From positions 53,315,255-53,379,254 of the forward strand of contig CM048853.1 in the NCBI GenBank assembly GCA_026545225.1: a stretch of 64,000 nt of DNA, given 5' to 3'. The DNA comes from Cornus controversa (Eukaryota; Streptophyta; Magnoliopsida; Cornales; Cornaceae). The notes beneath the pieces are model-generated. The model saw only the letters and a program-made list of their open reading frames with translations, did no database searches and was not told the origin of the DNA. Every line of letters begins with the position of its first letter. The stretch's first letter is position 1. Shown here piece by piece: positions 12,334 through 25,095 of this stretch. A program made the position numbers and the translations under genes.

Positions 12334-12687
12334 GCACTGTAGTGTTCTATCTCACATTCTCTCTGTTTCTTTTTTACCCATTTCATTAATTGCATTCTTG
12401 ATCTGTTTAGAGTGATCAAGGGTATGGTTTAAGGTAATAACAAACCCATATTGATTTGATTTTTGGAATGGTTATTCACACCTCTCATCAACCAAGACCA
12501 CCTCCATTTAGATTGTATAAGTCATGCTTTGGGAAAGATACATGATGCAACAATATACTAGGAATACCTTTTCTTTGATGAACAAATAGCAATAGCAATA
12601 GATACATGATACACCAATACAAATTAATGACTTAATTACGACCACATAACACAGAAGCCCAACCCTGCATAGATAGATACACAAATT

Positions 12688-13086
12688 TCATGCACATAAA
12701 AAGCCTTCTGGCACCTTCTTTCCACATCCATTAACAAGCAAACCCAGGGCAATGGGTATTTTGATCTTGATGACACCCAGTACATTGGCCTTAATAGCAG
12801 TACATAAGCACAATGCAGCTTCAAGATCAGCTAGACCTGTAACCAAGGCACAACATTGGCTGCTAGGTTTAGCCCCAATAACCTCAGTCACCAGCCCTAG
12901 CCATTCACCACAAACACCAAACTTAAGGGTATCTTTTGGGCACTTGTCTGCCGTTTTAGGGATGGAGGGTGCCGAGGGAAGGGTGTTTGGAGGGCATGGG
13001 TCCTTATGGCATGAGACGCAAGCGAAAAAGATGACGTTAAGTAAAATGAGAAGAGCAACTAGCCTAGAGCCAGCCATTTTTTTCAT
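12688..13086 (-). CDS. Hybrid proline-rich protein (14 kDa PRP / DC2.15-like, lipid-transfer fold)
   Basis: An intronless 132-aa ORF. Residues 1-26 are a signal peptide (LVALLILLNVIFFACVSC). A short Pro-containing linker (DPCPPNTLPSAPSIP) follows, then a C-terminal eight-cysteine motif in the order C..C..CC..CxC..C..C: KCPKD, FGVC, QCC, LCLC, NGCGKK and the final FLCA. The bulk of the domain reads GLADLEAALCLCTAIKANVL. Members are secreted to the wall or membrane face and are linked to cell-wall structure, lipid signalling and stress. The proline-rich part is very short, so it is the 14 kDa PRP subtype rather than a long HyPRP. The first ATG (MKKMAG) is used; M4 is possible. A (TA)n run at about 13112-13138 lies just upstream. 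Confidence 0.93.
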   Translation of the reverse strand: MKKMAGSRLVALLILLNVIFFACVSCHKDPCPPNTLPSAPSIPKTADKCPKDTLKFGVCGEWLGLVTEVIGAKPSSQCCALVTGLADLEAALCLCTAIKANVLGVIKIKIPIALGLLVNGCGKKVPEGFLCA

Positions 13087-14936
13087 GCAACAAATTAAGT
13101 CCAGGCATCACTCATATATATATATATATATATATATAGGTAACATATATGAAATTGAGCATACATATATTGATGCATATCTATGAACTGGTGACTGACA
13201 TTTGCTGAAAATCTAACCCTTTGTCCATGACCACGTAAAATGTAGTGGTCCTAAAGCTTGTGATATTTCTCATATCCCAATCATAAATAATCTGTTCTTT
13301 GTCGTTAATTGGCTCATGCTTTCCCATGGCATAAATATATACACAAACTTGTACGTGCTTGATTACTTATAAGCTTTTATGAAATCCTAACCAACTCAAT
13401 TCCTCTCTAATAATATTTAGGTTCCTCATAGTTATTAATTGCACCTGAAAGAGCTGTAATGGAAGAATTGTTAAATAGTTTCTATTTCTGTTTTCAATAT
13501 TTTTTTTTATGCATGGCATGTTTAGCAATTCCATAATATGTTTGCTTCTTCATTGAGTGTGTCACGTCACAGTCACAGTTCATAGTGAAAACACTTTTAC
13601 CGTAACATATTTCTTAGAGCGAGAAGTAGAATGGACAGTGATATTCACACCCTACTTTTCTATCCATGCACTCTACTTCTAAACTAATAACACTATTTTA
13701 ATGTCCCTAATTTCATACCATAAAAAAATATATAATTAAGTACTATAAATTTAGAGTTATTTCCCGTTTTCTTTGAAGAAAAAAACAGTTCCGGTGTTGC
13801 CCAAATAGAAAGGAATTCTTACCAACGCCTTTACATTTCTTTTCTACCTTTTTTTTTTTTTTTTTCTCTCTTTTATTTCAAGCAACATCCTTCTTTTTTT
13901 TTTTTTTGTTAATATTTTTATCCTTCAAAAAATACTTCTTTATGATTATACAGTGATATAATGATTAATTTGCATAATGCCCATTCAATTTTTATTTTTT
14001 TTTATAATCCTTACTCAACCAAAAAGTAAAATAAAAAGACTACCCTTTTTTCCCATGATACCTCCTCTTATACTATTATTTTTTACTTCGTTTCCTGACT
14101 AAAAATAAATAAATAAATAAATACCTGTCTTTCCTTTAATTTTCCCTCATAGAACAAAACACAAATTTGATCTCTACAAATTATTATTATTTTTAACATT
14201 GACCATGAAAATGTTAGACAGACTCCAGAATGTCTACGAGACAAAGGTCAAATCAACCAAAAAAATAAAAGAAATAGACTTCACCCTTTTTCACTCATAA
14301 TGCCTCTTATAATATTAATTTTTACTTCGTTTACTGAACGAAAAAATAAAGGGAAAATGAGCTTTTAGTCCTACTTTTGCATCTTAAATACAATTAAGTC
14401 ATAAAATTTTTTTATTAGGATAAAGAAGTTTGATATTTATTTTCAATAAAGTTTTATAAAAATTAGAATATCTCTTTTACCATTTTCATATAGTACTGGA
14501 TGGATTTTTTTTATACAAGACTTTTCTTTTTCGTTTTTATTTTTCTTTTGCATCTTGTTAGAAGATAGCAAGCAAGACAAATTTAATAATACATACTATT
14601 TTTTTTTTTTTTTTAAGATAGGTTGATTATTTCATCTATATGGACAATATTAGTTAAATTATAGGTTATTTAATGTTTATATTTCTCTTTTGTAAGTTTA
14701 AATATTAATTAAATTTGTTATGCTGGTTGTAGTATGTTTTGTTATACATTTAAGAAACATAAATTAATTTCTAGGTTATTCTCATGTTTTGTTCTTGTTG
14801 GATCAATCTATATTAAATTGTTGGTACTTTACGAAATTATATTTCTTTTTGTAAATATTGATTAAATTTTACTACAAATTGCTATATGGTATAAATTTGA
14901 AAGCATAAACCTCATTTCTTCCTTGTCTTCAATTAA
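13087..14936. other. AT-rich intergenic spacer
   Basis: HyPRP upstream flank followed by T-rich, low-complexity sequence. A fragment at about 13638-13700 (GTGATATTCACACCCTAC, then ATGCACTCTACTTCTAAAC) resembles the ends of the MITEs at 18589, 30149 and 47920. No gene seen. Confidence 0.6.
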
Positions 14937-15698
14937 GTGCCTGATTGGGGGAGCTTTTCGAGGCCTCAAAAAGCCCTTTCAAGCATCAAAAGTTCTTTTT
15001 TTTTAAAATGTGACGTTTGGTTATACATATGTAAAGGTCTTTCTAAAGAAACATGTTGTCAAGAAGCCCATTTCAAAAAGTAGAAAAATATTACTTTTAG
15101 GACCTTTTAAGAAACCAAATTTTCTTTTGAAATAAATTTATTATTTTACTAATTTGTCCATATACTTCTTTATGTATTAACAAGATTGTGCTATATTTTC
15201 TTTTGGTCCCTCGTTCCTCCACTACCGGCACTACAACCACCTCCACCACCACCACCACCACTACCTCCACGACCACCGCCACCAACACCACCTCCCCCAT
15301 CACCATCGCTACCACTGCTTTCAACCACCACCACTATCGCTGTCACCGCCTTCCACCATTGTCGCCGCCACCACCACCACCACCACCACCGTCACCACTA
15401 CCTCCACCTCCACCTCCACCATCGCCTCCCACCACTGCCACCACCAGCATTACCACCTCTACCTCTGCCACTATAACTTTCTTCCATTGTCAACTTCACG
15501 TTTTCTAAGGATTGTAATCGTTGTTAAAGATAAGGGATAATATTGTTAAGAAAAAAATAATTTAAAAGTGAAAGTATATTTAAAAAATGCAATAGCCAAA
15601 TGTCTTTTTTTTTCTAAATTCCTTCTAACAAAATTCCTTTTGCGAAGGCCTTATCAATGAAATCTTTTTAATATTAGGAAGCTCCCCCAAAAGGGGCC
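14937..15698. mobile_element. PIF/Harbinger-like MITE with CCA-rich core
   Basis: The ends are imperfect inverted repeats of about 20 bp sharing TTGGGGGAGCTT (left GTGCCTGATTGGGGGAGCTT; right, reversed, GGCCCCTTTTGGGGGAGCTT). They are flanked by TAA on both sides (14934-14936 and 15699-15701), the 3-bp duplication typical of PIF/Harbinger. The core (about 15231-15478) is a degenerate CCA/CCN repeat; there is no transposase. Confidence 0.65.
15231..15478. repeat. Degenerate (CCA)n low-complexity tract
   Basis: Runs of CCA, CCACCG and CCT triplets. They give long open frames in several phases (Pro-, Thr- or His-rich), which are by-products of the repeat rather than genes. Confidence 0.9.
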
Positions 15699-16597
15699 TA
15701 AATTTGTAATGATAATTTTTTTTCTTTTTAGCTCCTATATCTTTGGTTTTGCGAAAGTTTCCATTTTCTTTCTATTTCTTTCTATTATTTGAGATAGATT
15801 GAGCCACAACTTATTCATATTTTTTTGCTTTTCCTTTTTCTTTTGCTTTTTCTTTCTAGTTGGGGCAAGCGTGCATTTGTTGGTAAGTATAAACAAGAAC
15901 GAAAAGAACTATACATATGGAAACATATAATATTAATTCCAAAAGATGTCATTTGCTCTTTAATATCCTGTAATTATAGTAAGATTTAAAGAAAAGAATG
16001 AATAAGTTTCATACGTGGTACTTTAGTAACAGGGGTAATAGTGAAAAAAAGTTTAAATTTGAACTCATTTGAAAATAGATCTTGAAAGTACGATTTCTTT
16101 GTCCTAATGAAAATTTTTTAAGACTTAATTGTCTTTAAAGTCTAAAAGTAGGACTAGAATGTAATTTTTCCAAAAATAAATAAATTCTTTGTTTCCTTCA
16201 CTCTTCCCTCGTAGAACAAAAACCAAATTTGATCTCTACAAATTATTTTGTTTGTAACATTGACCATAAAAATGCTAGTAAAATAGACTACAGAATGCTT
16301 ACAAGACAGGTCAAAGATTCAGAGATTAAGAAAAGAATACCGTTGTTTCCTTCAATTTTCCCTCACAGAACAAAGAAACAAATTTGATCTCTACAAATTA
16401 TTTTATTTCTAACATTGACCATGAAAAAGTTAAAATAGACTACAGAATGTTTTTACAAGACAGGTCAAAGATTCAGAGATTAGAAAATATGACTTATTCA
16501 TCCGGTGACAAATAATTTCATTTACCTATGTTTTTCGTATATAATTTCCTTAGAATATAAAAAAAAAAAAAAATTGTGTAGTATCCCTTTATGTTAC

Positions 16598-18463
16598 ATT
16601 TGGTATGCAGAAATAAAATGTCTATCTCAAATATTCTTTTGTTTGGTAAGAAAATTAAAGTGAAAATGACCATTCTAGATCCATTCATTGAAATAAAAAA
16701 AAATAAAGATTCATTCTACATCTCAACTTATAGAATGATCATTCTATTCCCAAACAATTTTTTTTTAATTAAAAAAATTACATTCCAAAAAAATCTCACG
16801 TTCCAAGTTTAAAAGCAACCACCACCACCGCCACCATTAGTGTCGCTACCACCATCACCACTGTGAGATATATAATTGTAATTGGCTAATTTCGTTGTTA
16901 AAACTTATTGATCGAGTTATAATTTTTTGTTGATCTTGTGTTGTGATCTTCTGAGCTGAATGGAAAGTGTCTCAATACCGTAGATTTGATGTGGACATCA
17001 CTTAGTATAGATATGTAAGTGATGACACTATGTTTTGAAGTTTGGTGGGCTTAGCACTTAGAAAAATGTGTTAAACTTGAAAAAGAGAATCTGCAAAGTC
17101 CCATCGGTCCCCATTTATTGGGACCGGTCCGACTTTTCTCAGGATATTGAAAATTCTACAAGTTTGCAAAAGTCCCACCGGTCCCCAAATTTCAGGACCG
17201 GTCCGACTTAGTTGATGCACGCGAAATTTTTTTTTTTATTCGAATTGCTTTCCTAATTAGCCTAGACTTCCCTAAAACTTTCCTTAGATGTTTTAAACTT
17301 ATTTTCCAAGTATACTAAGGACTCTAAATCTTATAAATACCTCTTTATGCTTCAACCTAAGGGGGAGACTCTCAATGATTTAATTGTTAGAGACATAAAT
17401 ATATTTGGAGCTAAAATATAGATTTATGAGAGAAAATCTTCATTGATTTTATTTTTGAGAGCACACACACGGAGTGTTTAAGTTGTGATGTTCTTATTCA
17501 TCTGATCAACGAAATTTTTAAGACATCATCAGTCTACAAAGTTTGATCAAGAGCAGCAGAGGTGGTTCCTTGAAACTACAAAGAGTTTATCTGAAGAGAA
17601 AAAGAAATGATCACTACGAAGGGGACAAAATACTTGCAGAGTATTGTTGTTCTTTCAGCTACCCTTCTAAAAGAATTGTGACGTTAACCGGGAGTCTGCA
17701 GCAATTGGACTAAGAGGTGCAAAAGTAAGTCTGAGACGTTCCACATCATGTTCTTATCAGAGTAAAGTGAGTGTGAGTCTGAGAAAGAGTTTGTTGTACT
17801 TTGCTTCGAGATAGTAGATTAGTTTCTCTGGGGTCTTCTACCTCACCCCCGTGGTTTTTCTTTTCCTAGGATTTTCACGTAAAATTTTTAGTACCATCTC
17901 TAACTTTTCTTATTTGCTTTATTTATTTTATGATTGATTTGGATGCTTAATTATTAATTATTGTGGGTAATTAATCAATCATAAAAATTAAGCAAGAAGG
18001 CCTATTCAACCCCTCTAGGTTTAAGATTTAACATCTCACTCTAAATTAACTGAACCGTTTCCACATCGCATAACTCACATCCACCACTATCTTCCACCAT
18101 CGCAACCTCCACCGTCTCCTTCCACCACCATCACCTACACCACTGTTGCCTTCCAACATCACCTCCTATGCCACCCCCACCGTTACTGTTATCACCTTCC
18201 ACTATTGTGAGCACCACTACCGCTGCTACCTTCTACTACTGCCACCACCACTGTCACCTTCCACTATCACTACTGCCGCATTTTCTTAAAATTTTTTATA
18301 GAAGAATGTTATTTTGTTAGTTTAATTTATTTGTCATTGAGAAGACTATTTTGAATAATTTAATTTGAAACTCGTTCCATTCTAGGTTTTAAATTGTTCC
18401 AACCAAACACGAGAATGATAATTCTCATTCCATTCATATATCATTTCATTTTTGCAACCAAAC
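16598..18463. mobile_element. Second CCA-rich inverted-repeat element, split by an LTR
   Basis: The left end TTTGGTATGCAGAAATAAAA is mirrored at the right end by a sequence that reverses to GTTTGGTTGCAAAAATGAAA. Both halves carry repeats of the form GAATGATCATTC near the ends and CCACCA-type triplets inside (16815-16861 and 18080-18270). The inner block 16862-18079 is a later insertion. I see no transposase, and the exact ends and any target duplication are uncertain. Confidence 0.5.
16862..18079. mobile_element. Solo LTR, about 1.2 kb
   Basis: It begins TGTGAG and ends CTCACA, a perfect 6-bp terminal inverted repeat of the TG...CA type. The flanking pentamers ACCAC and TCCAC agree at 4 of 5 positions. 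Inside are a TATA-like CTTATAAATACC at about 17330, polypurine/leader-like sequence, and a 3' part of plant LTR character. No second LTR or coding region accompanies it, so it is best read as a solo LTR left by recombination, inserted into the CCA-rich element. Confidence 0.7.
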
Positions 18464-18588
18464 AGTAGAATGAGAATGATCATTCCATTCCTACTTACAT
18501 TCCATTTTATCGATATATTAATAGAAATGTAAATTGACTTTATTGTTCATTTAAAAAAAAATTATGTTATTGAATACATAATATATTA

Positions 18589-18766
18589 AGGGAGCAAATA
18601 TTCGCACTCCACTTTTCTACGTTTACATTACACTTGTCTCTTTTTTTTAAAAATGAAATAACAAAAAGGTCCATAAACTCATTAATGCATCATTTCATAT
18701 TTTATAATACCATAATTACTCTTTATACTATAAACTTCAACTTTTTTTTACCTTCTTTACCTGTAA

Positions 18767-18820
<54 letters not shown>

Positions 18821-19138
18821 CTTGTCACAAGAAATAACCTTTTTTTTTAGTACTTTTTGTTTTGTCATGTCAAAAGAGATAATTTAATTAACAAAGATAA
18901 TATTTTTTTTTTGTATCGTAAAAAAAATACTTTATTTAATAGAGATAACTTTTGTTTTTTGTTTTTTGGATCCTGTTGAAAGAGGTAATTTATTCAACAT
19001 AAATAATTTTTATTTTTTTGGTCTTTTTTCAAAAAATAACCATTTTGGGTTTTTTTTTTATCCAGTAAAAAAAAGACCGAAAACATTCAAGAGTGAAGAC
19101 ATAAACGAAGATATCTGAAAGGGTAGTTGTGAAATTTG
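18589..19138. mobile_element. MITE, family A (related to 30149-31091)
   Basis: It starts GGGAGCAAATATTCGCACTC and CAC. The next 150 bases align well with the element at 30149, sharing CTCATTAATGCATCATT and then a TTTTATAATACCATAA-type segment. The right boundary is approximate. It contains the long (TA)n run at 18769-18818 and no coding capacity. Confidence 0.55.
18769..18818. repeat. (TA)25 microsatellite
   Basis: A 50-base uninterrupted TA run, the longest in the window. Confidence 0.95.
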
Positions 19139-19562
19139 AAAGAACATAATCATTCACTTGTAAAATTAAGATTAGAAGTGTCATTTTTCTTTAATATGAG
19201 AGTACAAACATAAAATAAAAAAAGTTGTCGTTACATTACGTGATACCATAACTTAAAAAATATACTTGTTTTATTTTTTTTAACCTTTGTTTTCTAATTA
19301 TTTTAAATATTTATTGCATTCATAATTACTTTATGATTTGTGATATTTTTCATTAATGGATAAATATTTTTTAAATTTTATTTTTGGAATCATGAATCTA
19401 TATTAAGACTTATATTGTGAATAAAAATATATTATAAGTTTATTTATACATTTATTTTTCATATAATTAATTTGGCCCCAAATCAAATTTCTGGTTCGCT
19501 GCTGATTAAGATAATATTAGTTTTTATTCAAAATTTTATTTAATATAAGAAAATGACATTAA

Positions 19563-19883
19563 TGTTGTAATAGTAAGAGAGAGAGAGGGGATGGATAGTG
19601 ATATATATATATATAACAGTAGTAGTAGTAAATGAGAACTAAAGTGTTATATAGTAATAGAGATGAAGAGAGAGAAGTGAGCGAGAGAGTGAAGGGAATT
19701 GTAGTTGTTTTATTCTCAAAAGAACAACTGAACTATTACATACGGCTGGTGCCTTATTTATAGGCAGGGGTTAGGAGGTGAGGCAAGTGGGAGATATTTT
19801 TCTTTGGATAGAGGAGAAAATATGTTACAAGTGGGTTTACCACTTGTAACCACGTGGGAGTGAATCCCACTGTCCACGTAACA
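19563..19883 (-). repeat. 3' LTR of the copia element
   Basis: 321 bases. It aligns with the 25096-25472 copy except for point differences and indels. It lacks about 36 bases near its plus-strand start, apparently deleted between short AATAGTAAG-like repeats, and about 40 bases in the middle. Confidence 0.93.
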
Positions 19884-20065
19884 CTCCCCCTTGGGGTTCA
19901 CGACCCTATAAATAATACAATAATTAGCATGTCTCTGAAAATCGTATTGCATGAAATAAGAACAGTCTCATTAAAACCTTGTAAGGAAAACCCAGTGGGA
20001 TAAAACCTAATCGAAGGAAAAAGAGTGAAGTATGCTAATACCTTTTAAATAAAATTCTCCCCTCA

Positions 20066-21831
20066 TTAGCATAAAAAACCTTGGAGTTGCCGCATTCTAA
20101 TATTATGAACCAATGTCTTGAATGTCGTGGTGGGCAGAGCTTTAGTGAACAGGTCTGCTAAATTATCACACAAATGAATTTGCTGAACATCAATCTCACC
20201 ATTTTTCTGAAACTCGTGAGTATAAAAGAATTTTGGGGAGATGTGCTTGGTTCTGTCTCCTTTAATATAGTCTCCTTTGATTTGTGCAAGACATGCAGTA
20301 TTATCTTCATATAATATCGTTGGGATATTATTTATTGAGGAGAGTCCACAGTTTTTTTGAATATGTTGTATCATAGATCTTAGCTAGACACACTCTCCGC
20401 TTGCTTCATGAATTGCGAGTATTTCAGAATGATTTGAAGAGGTTGCAGTCATTATATGTTTCATGGATCTCCATGATATAGCAGTGTCACCACAAGTAAA
20501 TACATACCCTGTTTGTGATCGAGCTTTATGTGGATTAGAAAGATAACCTGTATCTGCATATCCAATTAATTAAAATTTTAATTTATTTGAATAAAACAAT
20601 CCCATATCAATGGTTTCACGAAAATATCTCATTATATGTTTGACACTATTCCAATGTCTGCAGGTTGGTGCAGAACTGTGCTGTGCCAGTAAGTTGACTA
20701 GAAAAGCTATGTCCGGTCGTGTGCAATTTGTAAGGTACATCAGTGCACCAATAGTACTAAGATATAGAATTTCAGGACCAAGCAATTCTTCATTATCTTC
20801 TCGAAGATGAAATGGATCTTTCTTCACATCAAGCGATCGGACAACCATTGGAGAACTTAATGGATGTGCTTTATCCATATAAAATCGTTTTAGAACTTTT
20901 TATGTGTATGTTGACTGATGGATAAGAATTCCGCTTGGTAAATGCTCAATTTGTAATCCGAGACAAAATTTTATTTTTCTAAGTTCTTTCATTTCGAATT
21001 CTTTCTTTAAATAATCAACAGTCATGGTGAGTTCATCAGGAGTTCCCACGATGTTTAAATCATTAACATATACTGCTATAATTGCAAATCCAGATCCTGA
21101 ATTTTTAATGAAAAGGCATGGACAGATTGAATTATTTACATATCCTTTTTTTAGTAAGTACTCGCTAAGGCGATTGTAACACATGCGTCCAGACTGCTTT
21201 AATCCGTACAACGATCGTTGTAACTTGATTGAGTACATAGACCGTGGTTTTGAAATGATTGCTTCAAGCATTTGAAATCCTTCATGGATTTTTATATAAA
21301 TATCACTATCAAGTGATCCATATAAATATGTTGTAACCACGTTCATTATATGCATATTCAGCCTTTCTGTGATTGCCAAAGTAATCAAGAATCGAAATGT
21401 AATTGTATCAATTACTGGAGAGTATGTATCCTCATAGTCAATACCAGGCCTCTATGAGAAACCTTGTGCCACTAAGCGAGCTTTGTATCTCATAATTTTA
21501 TTTTTCTCATTTCTTTTCTATACAAATACCCATTTGTCCCCTACAGGCTTGACCCTTCAAGTGTCTGGATTACTGGTCTAAATACTTCATGTTTTGCCAA
21601 TGAATTTAATTCTGCCTGTATTGCTTCTTTCCATTTTGGCCAATCATTTCTGCGTCGACATTCGTCAATATATTGAGGTTCTGGATCATCATTATCTCTT
21701 GCAATATCAAGAACAACTGCAAAAGAGAATATGTTGTCAACAAGAACTTCATTTCTATTCCATCTTTTTGCATAATTTATTGATATATCATCATTTTCAG
21801 ATATGACTACCTTTTTTTTGTGCCTCATCAA
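20066..21831 (-). pseudogene. copia reverse transcriptase and RNase H remnant
   Basis: Fragments in order: WPKWKEAIQAELNSLAKHEV; RT palm sequences such as RSLYGLKQSGRMCYNRL and AVYVNDLNIVGT; the SSPMV/STIGALMYLTNCTRPDIAF region; and RNase H with LYEDNTACL and the tail LCDNLADLFTKALP. Several stops and frame changes separate them. The catalytic YVDD box reads YVND, a lost metal-binding aspartate. Known copia RT chemistry requires that residue. Confidence 0.9.
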
Positions 21832-22250
21832 TGACTATTATTCTAGAGGCCTCATCAAGGGCTTGCGTTTTTTCAAGGACTATTATTGCTCCCTTTGTAA
21901 GTATGGCCTCCTCAGGAGTGTCATCTTCTTTATATACTTTCTCTTATACTTTTCTCTTTTGAGGAACAATATCTTTTGCACCAATAGGTTTACCATGCTT
22001 TAGGTGTGTTTTAGATGCATCTGCTGCAATACTTATAGATTGTCCAACATGGACATCTATTCGTACTGAAAATTGGCAGCAGGGATATGAGATTGTATCA
22101 CTTTATTTGTATCAGTCAATGCATCTGACAATTGATTTACAATACCTTGGAAATAAATGATCCTCTTAACTTCAAGTTTCTTTGATTTGTAGAAGGATCA
22201 AAATGTGATAATGTCGTGGCATTCCAAGTGATCTCATGCTATTGTTCAGG

Positions 22251-23626
22251 TTACGTCATTTCTCCCCCTAATGGTGGAAAGACAACCTCATCAAAATGAC
22301 AATCAGCAAATCTCGCTTTAAATAAGTCTCCTGTCATAGGTTCAAGATATCTAATGATAGATGGAGAGTCAAAACCTACATAAATTCCAAGTCTATGCTG
22401 ATGGCCCATTTTTGTTCGTTGTGGTGGTGTAATAGACACAAAGACAGCACAACCAAAAACTCGTGAGAGATATTTGGTTGTTGACCAATCATAAGTTGTA
22501 GAGGTGAAAAACTATGGTAAACAGTTGGTCTAATACGAACTAATGATGCTGCATGCAATATGGCATGTCCCCAGGCCATCACAAGGAGCTTTGTTCTCAT
22601 AAGTAATGGTCTGACAATCAATTGAAGACGTTTTATAAAAGACTCTACTAGACTATTTTGAGTATAAGTGTGTGCAACAAGGTGTTCAACATCTGTGCCA
22701 ATAGACATGCAATAGTCATTGAAAGTTTGTTGTGTAAATTCTCCAGCATTATCAAGACGAATTGCTTTGATTGGATAATCTAGGAATTGTGCTTGTAAAC
22801 GAATTGTTTGGGCCAAAAGTTTAGCAAATGCTACATTTTGAGTAGAAAGTAAATAAACATGGGACCATAGAGTTGATGCATCAATTAAGACCATAAAATA
22901 ACGAAATGGTCCACATGATGGGTGAATAGCTAGGCCCACATATATCCACGTGGATTCTTTGTAAGAAATCAGAGGATTCAACAACAACTTTTGAAGGAGA
23001 TGGCCTCACAATTAACTTTCTTTGTGAGCGTGCAATACATGTATAATCATTTGTTAAAAGAATTTTTTGATTCTTTAATGGATACCCATTTGAATTTTCA
23101 ATAATTCGGCGCATCATTGTTGACCCAGGATGACCAAGGCGATTATGCCATAGTATAAAATTCTTTGGGTCAGAGCACTTCTGGTGCATCACTATATGTG
23201 ATTCAATTGCTCTTATATTCATAAAATATAACCCAGAAGAGAAATCAGGGAGTTTTTCTAAAACATGCTTCCGACATGAAATAGTTGATGTAATGCATAG
23301 ATATTCTTACTCTCTTTATTTATTGTTTCAATATGATATCCGTTATGACGTATATCTTTAAAACGCAACAGATTTCTCTTGGATCTAATTGAGTAGAGAG
23401 TATCATCAATATGCAATTGTGTTTCACATGGTAGCACAATATTAGCCCTTCCAGAATTATCAATCAGGTCTATGGAACCTGATATGGTATTGACATTAGC
23501 TTCAACTAATGTTATATGGAAAAAATATTTTTTATCTCTTAGGATAGTATATGTCGTGGCACTGTCTACCAAACATATATCTTCATCATTTATCTTGGGT
23601 GTGGGCAATACATTGATCAAATCCAT
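22251..23626 (-). pseudogene. copia protease and integrase remnant
   Basis: The protease DSATT motif is at the start (VDSATTYTI), a gag-pre-integrase HNRLGHPG segment follows (about 23140), and the integrase core includes IRLDNAGEF and VEHLVAHTYTQNSLVE, ending in SRYL-type sequence. The frame is broken at about 23230, 22930 and 22420, so no complete polyprotein can be read. Confidence 0.9.
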
Positions 23627-23998
23627 TTTCTAAAATGAAATAAATTTCATTACATTAATAAAAGCGCAATTACAAACAAAACTGGTAATAACATACTAAT
23701 GAAAACCAAAAGAAATAATATCTAATCGATGTGAACATTTTCATCACCAGTCCACTGATTATTGATTTCAGGGAGGTCTTCATAGAAATCTGAAATATCA
23801 AGGTGATTAATGGCCATTGGCTCATAATTTTCGATAACATTTTTTTCAATCTCCTTTTCCTTCCCTTTCCTTTGATTGAGGCTTGTTATAGCTCAACGAA
23901 GTATTTGGGCGTTCGGCAGGTCTGTGACTAATGCCCTTTCATTCAATATCAAAAATAAGCATTTTCATATTATTTGGAGGGTACATTCGGCACACCTT

Positions 23999-24771
23999 TC
24001 AATTTTTTTGCTTAGTCCCACTTGCATTTCCTTCATGATAGTATTGTGTGTAGTTCTTACTAGGAAACTCAAATGAAGGATAACCACTATAATTATTATT
24101 TCTGTCACGACCACGGCCACGACCACGTCCTCGACCACGTCCACGTCCACTACCGTGACCATTAAAAGAAGTTGCATGTGATTCAGTTAATGAAGCTGAT
24201 TCGGTCGGACGAGATATATGGTTTTCTAATAAGAGCTCATTATTTTGTTCAACCACTAATAAGAAATATATCAACTTATAATATCTTGTAAAATGTCTCT
24301 CTTAATACTGCTGTTGGAGGAGCAAGTTCGAGGGATGAAATGTGGTAAATGTTTTTTCTGACATAACTATATCATTTTTAGGCTCTCCACATAAGTTCAT
24401 TTGAGAGCTAATTCGGAATAGAGCTGAATTATATTCTATTACCGATGTATAATCGGACAACTTTAATTTTGACCAGTTGTCTCGAGCTCTTGGAAGGATT
24501 ATAATTCTTTGATGTTCGAACCTATCCTTCAAATTTTTTCATAGTATGGACGGGTCTTTTATTGTAAGATACTTGGATTTTAAATCCTCGTGTATGTGAT
24601 GGTGAATGAAAATCATGGCCATTGCCCGTTCTTGCATTGATGCTTTATTTCCTTCTTTGATCGTCTCTCCCAAAATTTTAACATCCAAATGGATCTCAAC
24701 ATCGAGAATCCATGCCCGAAATATCAAGGGCAGTAAAGTCGAGCTTTGCAAGATTTGAGATTTTCGGTGTA
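23999..24771 (-). pseudogene. copia gag (UBN2-type) remnant
   Basis: Pieces such as WILDVEIHLDVKILGETIKE, RFEHQRIIILPRARDNW and VVEQNNELLLENHISRPTES are joined across stops and frameshifts. They end in a GR-repeat tail (GRGRGRGRGRDRNNN) typical of copia gag near its nucleic-acid-binding part. A zinc knuckle is not evident. Confidence 0.85.
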
Positions 24772-25095
24772 CTATATATTGGAAGAGAAATATAGTTAGA
24801 ATTTTATATGTAAGTACAGTATATTGACAGAATAAAATAAATAACATAAACATGTCACTTCTCAATCGGGAAGGACTATATATATAAGTATATTGAGATG
24901 ACACAAGCATGTCGATTTTTCAATCGGAAAGGATATTGTTATGTTAAGTTAAATTAGTATAAGCACGTCGTTTCTCCAATCGAGGAAGACTTGAAAATGA
25001 CATAAATATAAATCAGAAATAATTTTCGTACCTTTTAATTGAAAATGAAAAATGAAATTGTCTTCTCAAATGGTTAGAACCTCGTGTTGATAACG

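Noticed and set aside
12752-13186. 144-codon + frame
   Set aside because: Antisense shadow of the intact HyPRP gene, ending in TA-repeat translation.
15186-15508. Two overlapping 96- and 106-codon Pro/Thr-rich frames
   Set aside because: They are translations of a degenerate CCA repeat open in several phases, inside a MITE; no signal peptide or HyPRP domain.
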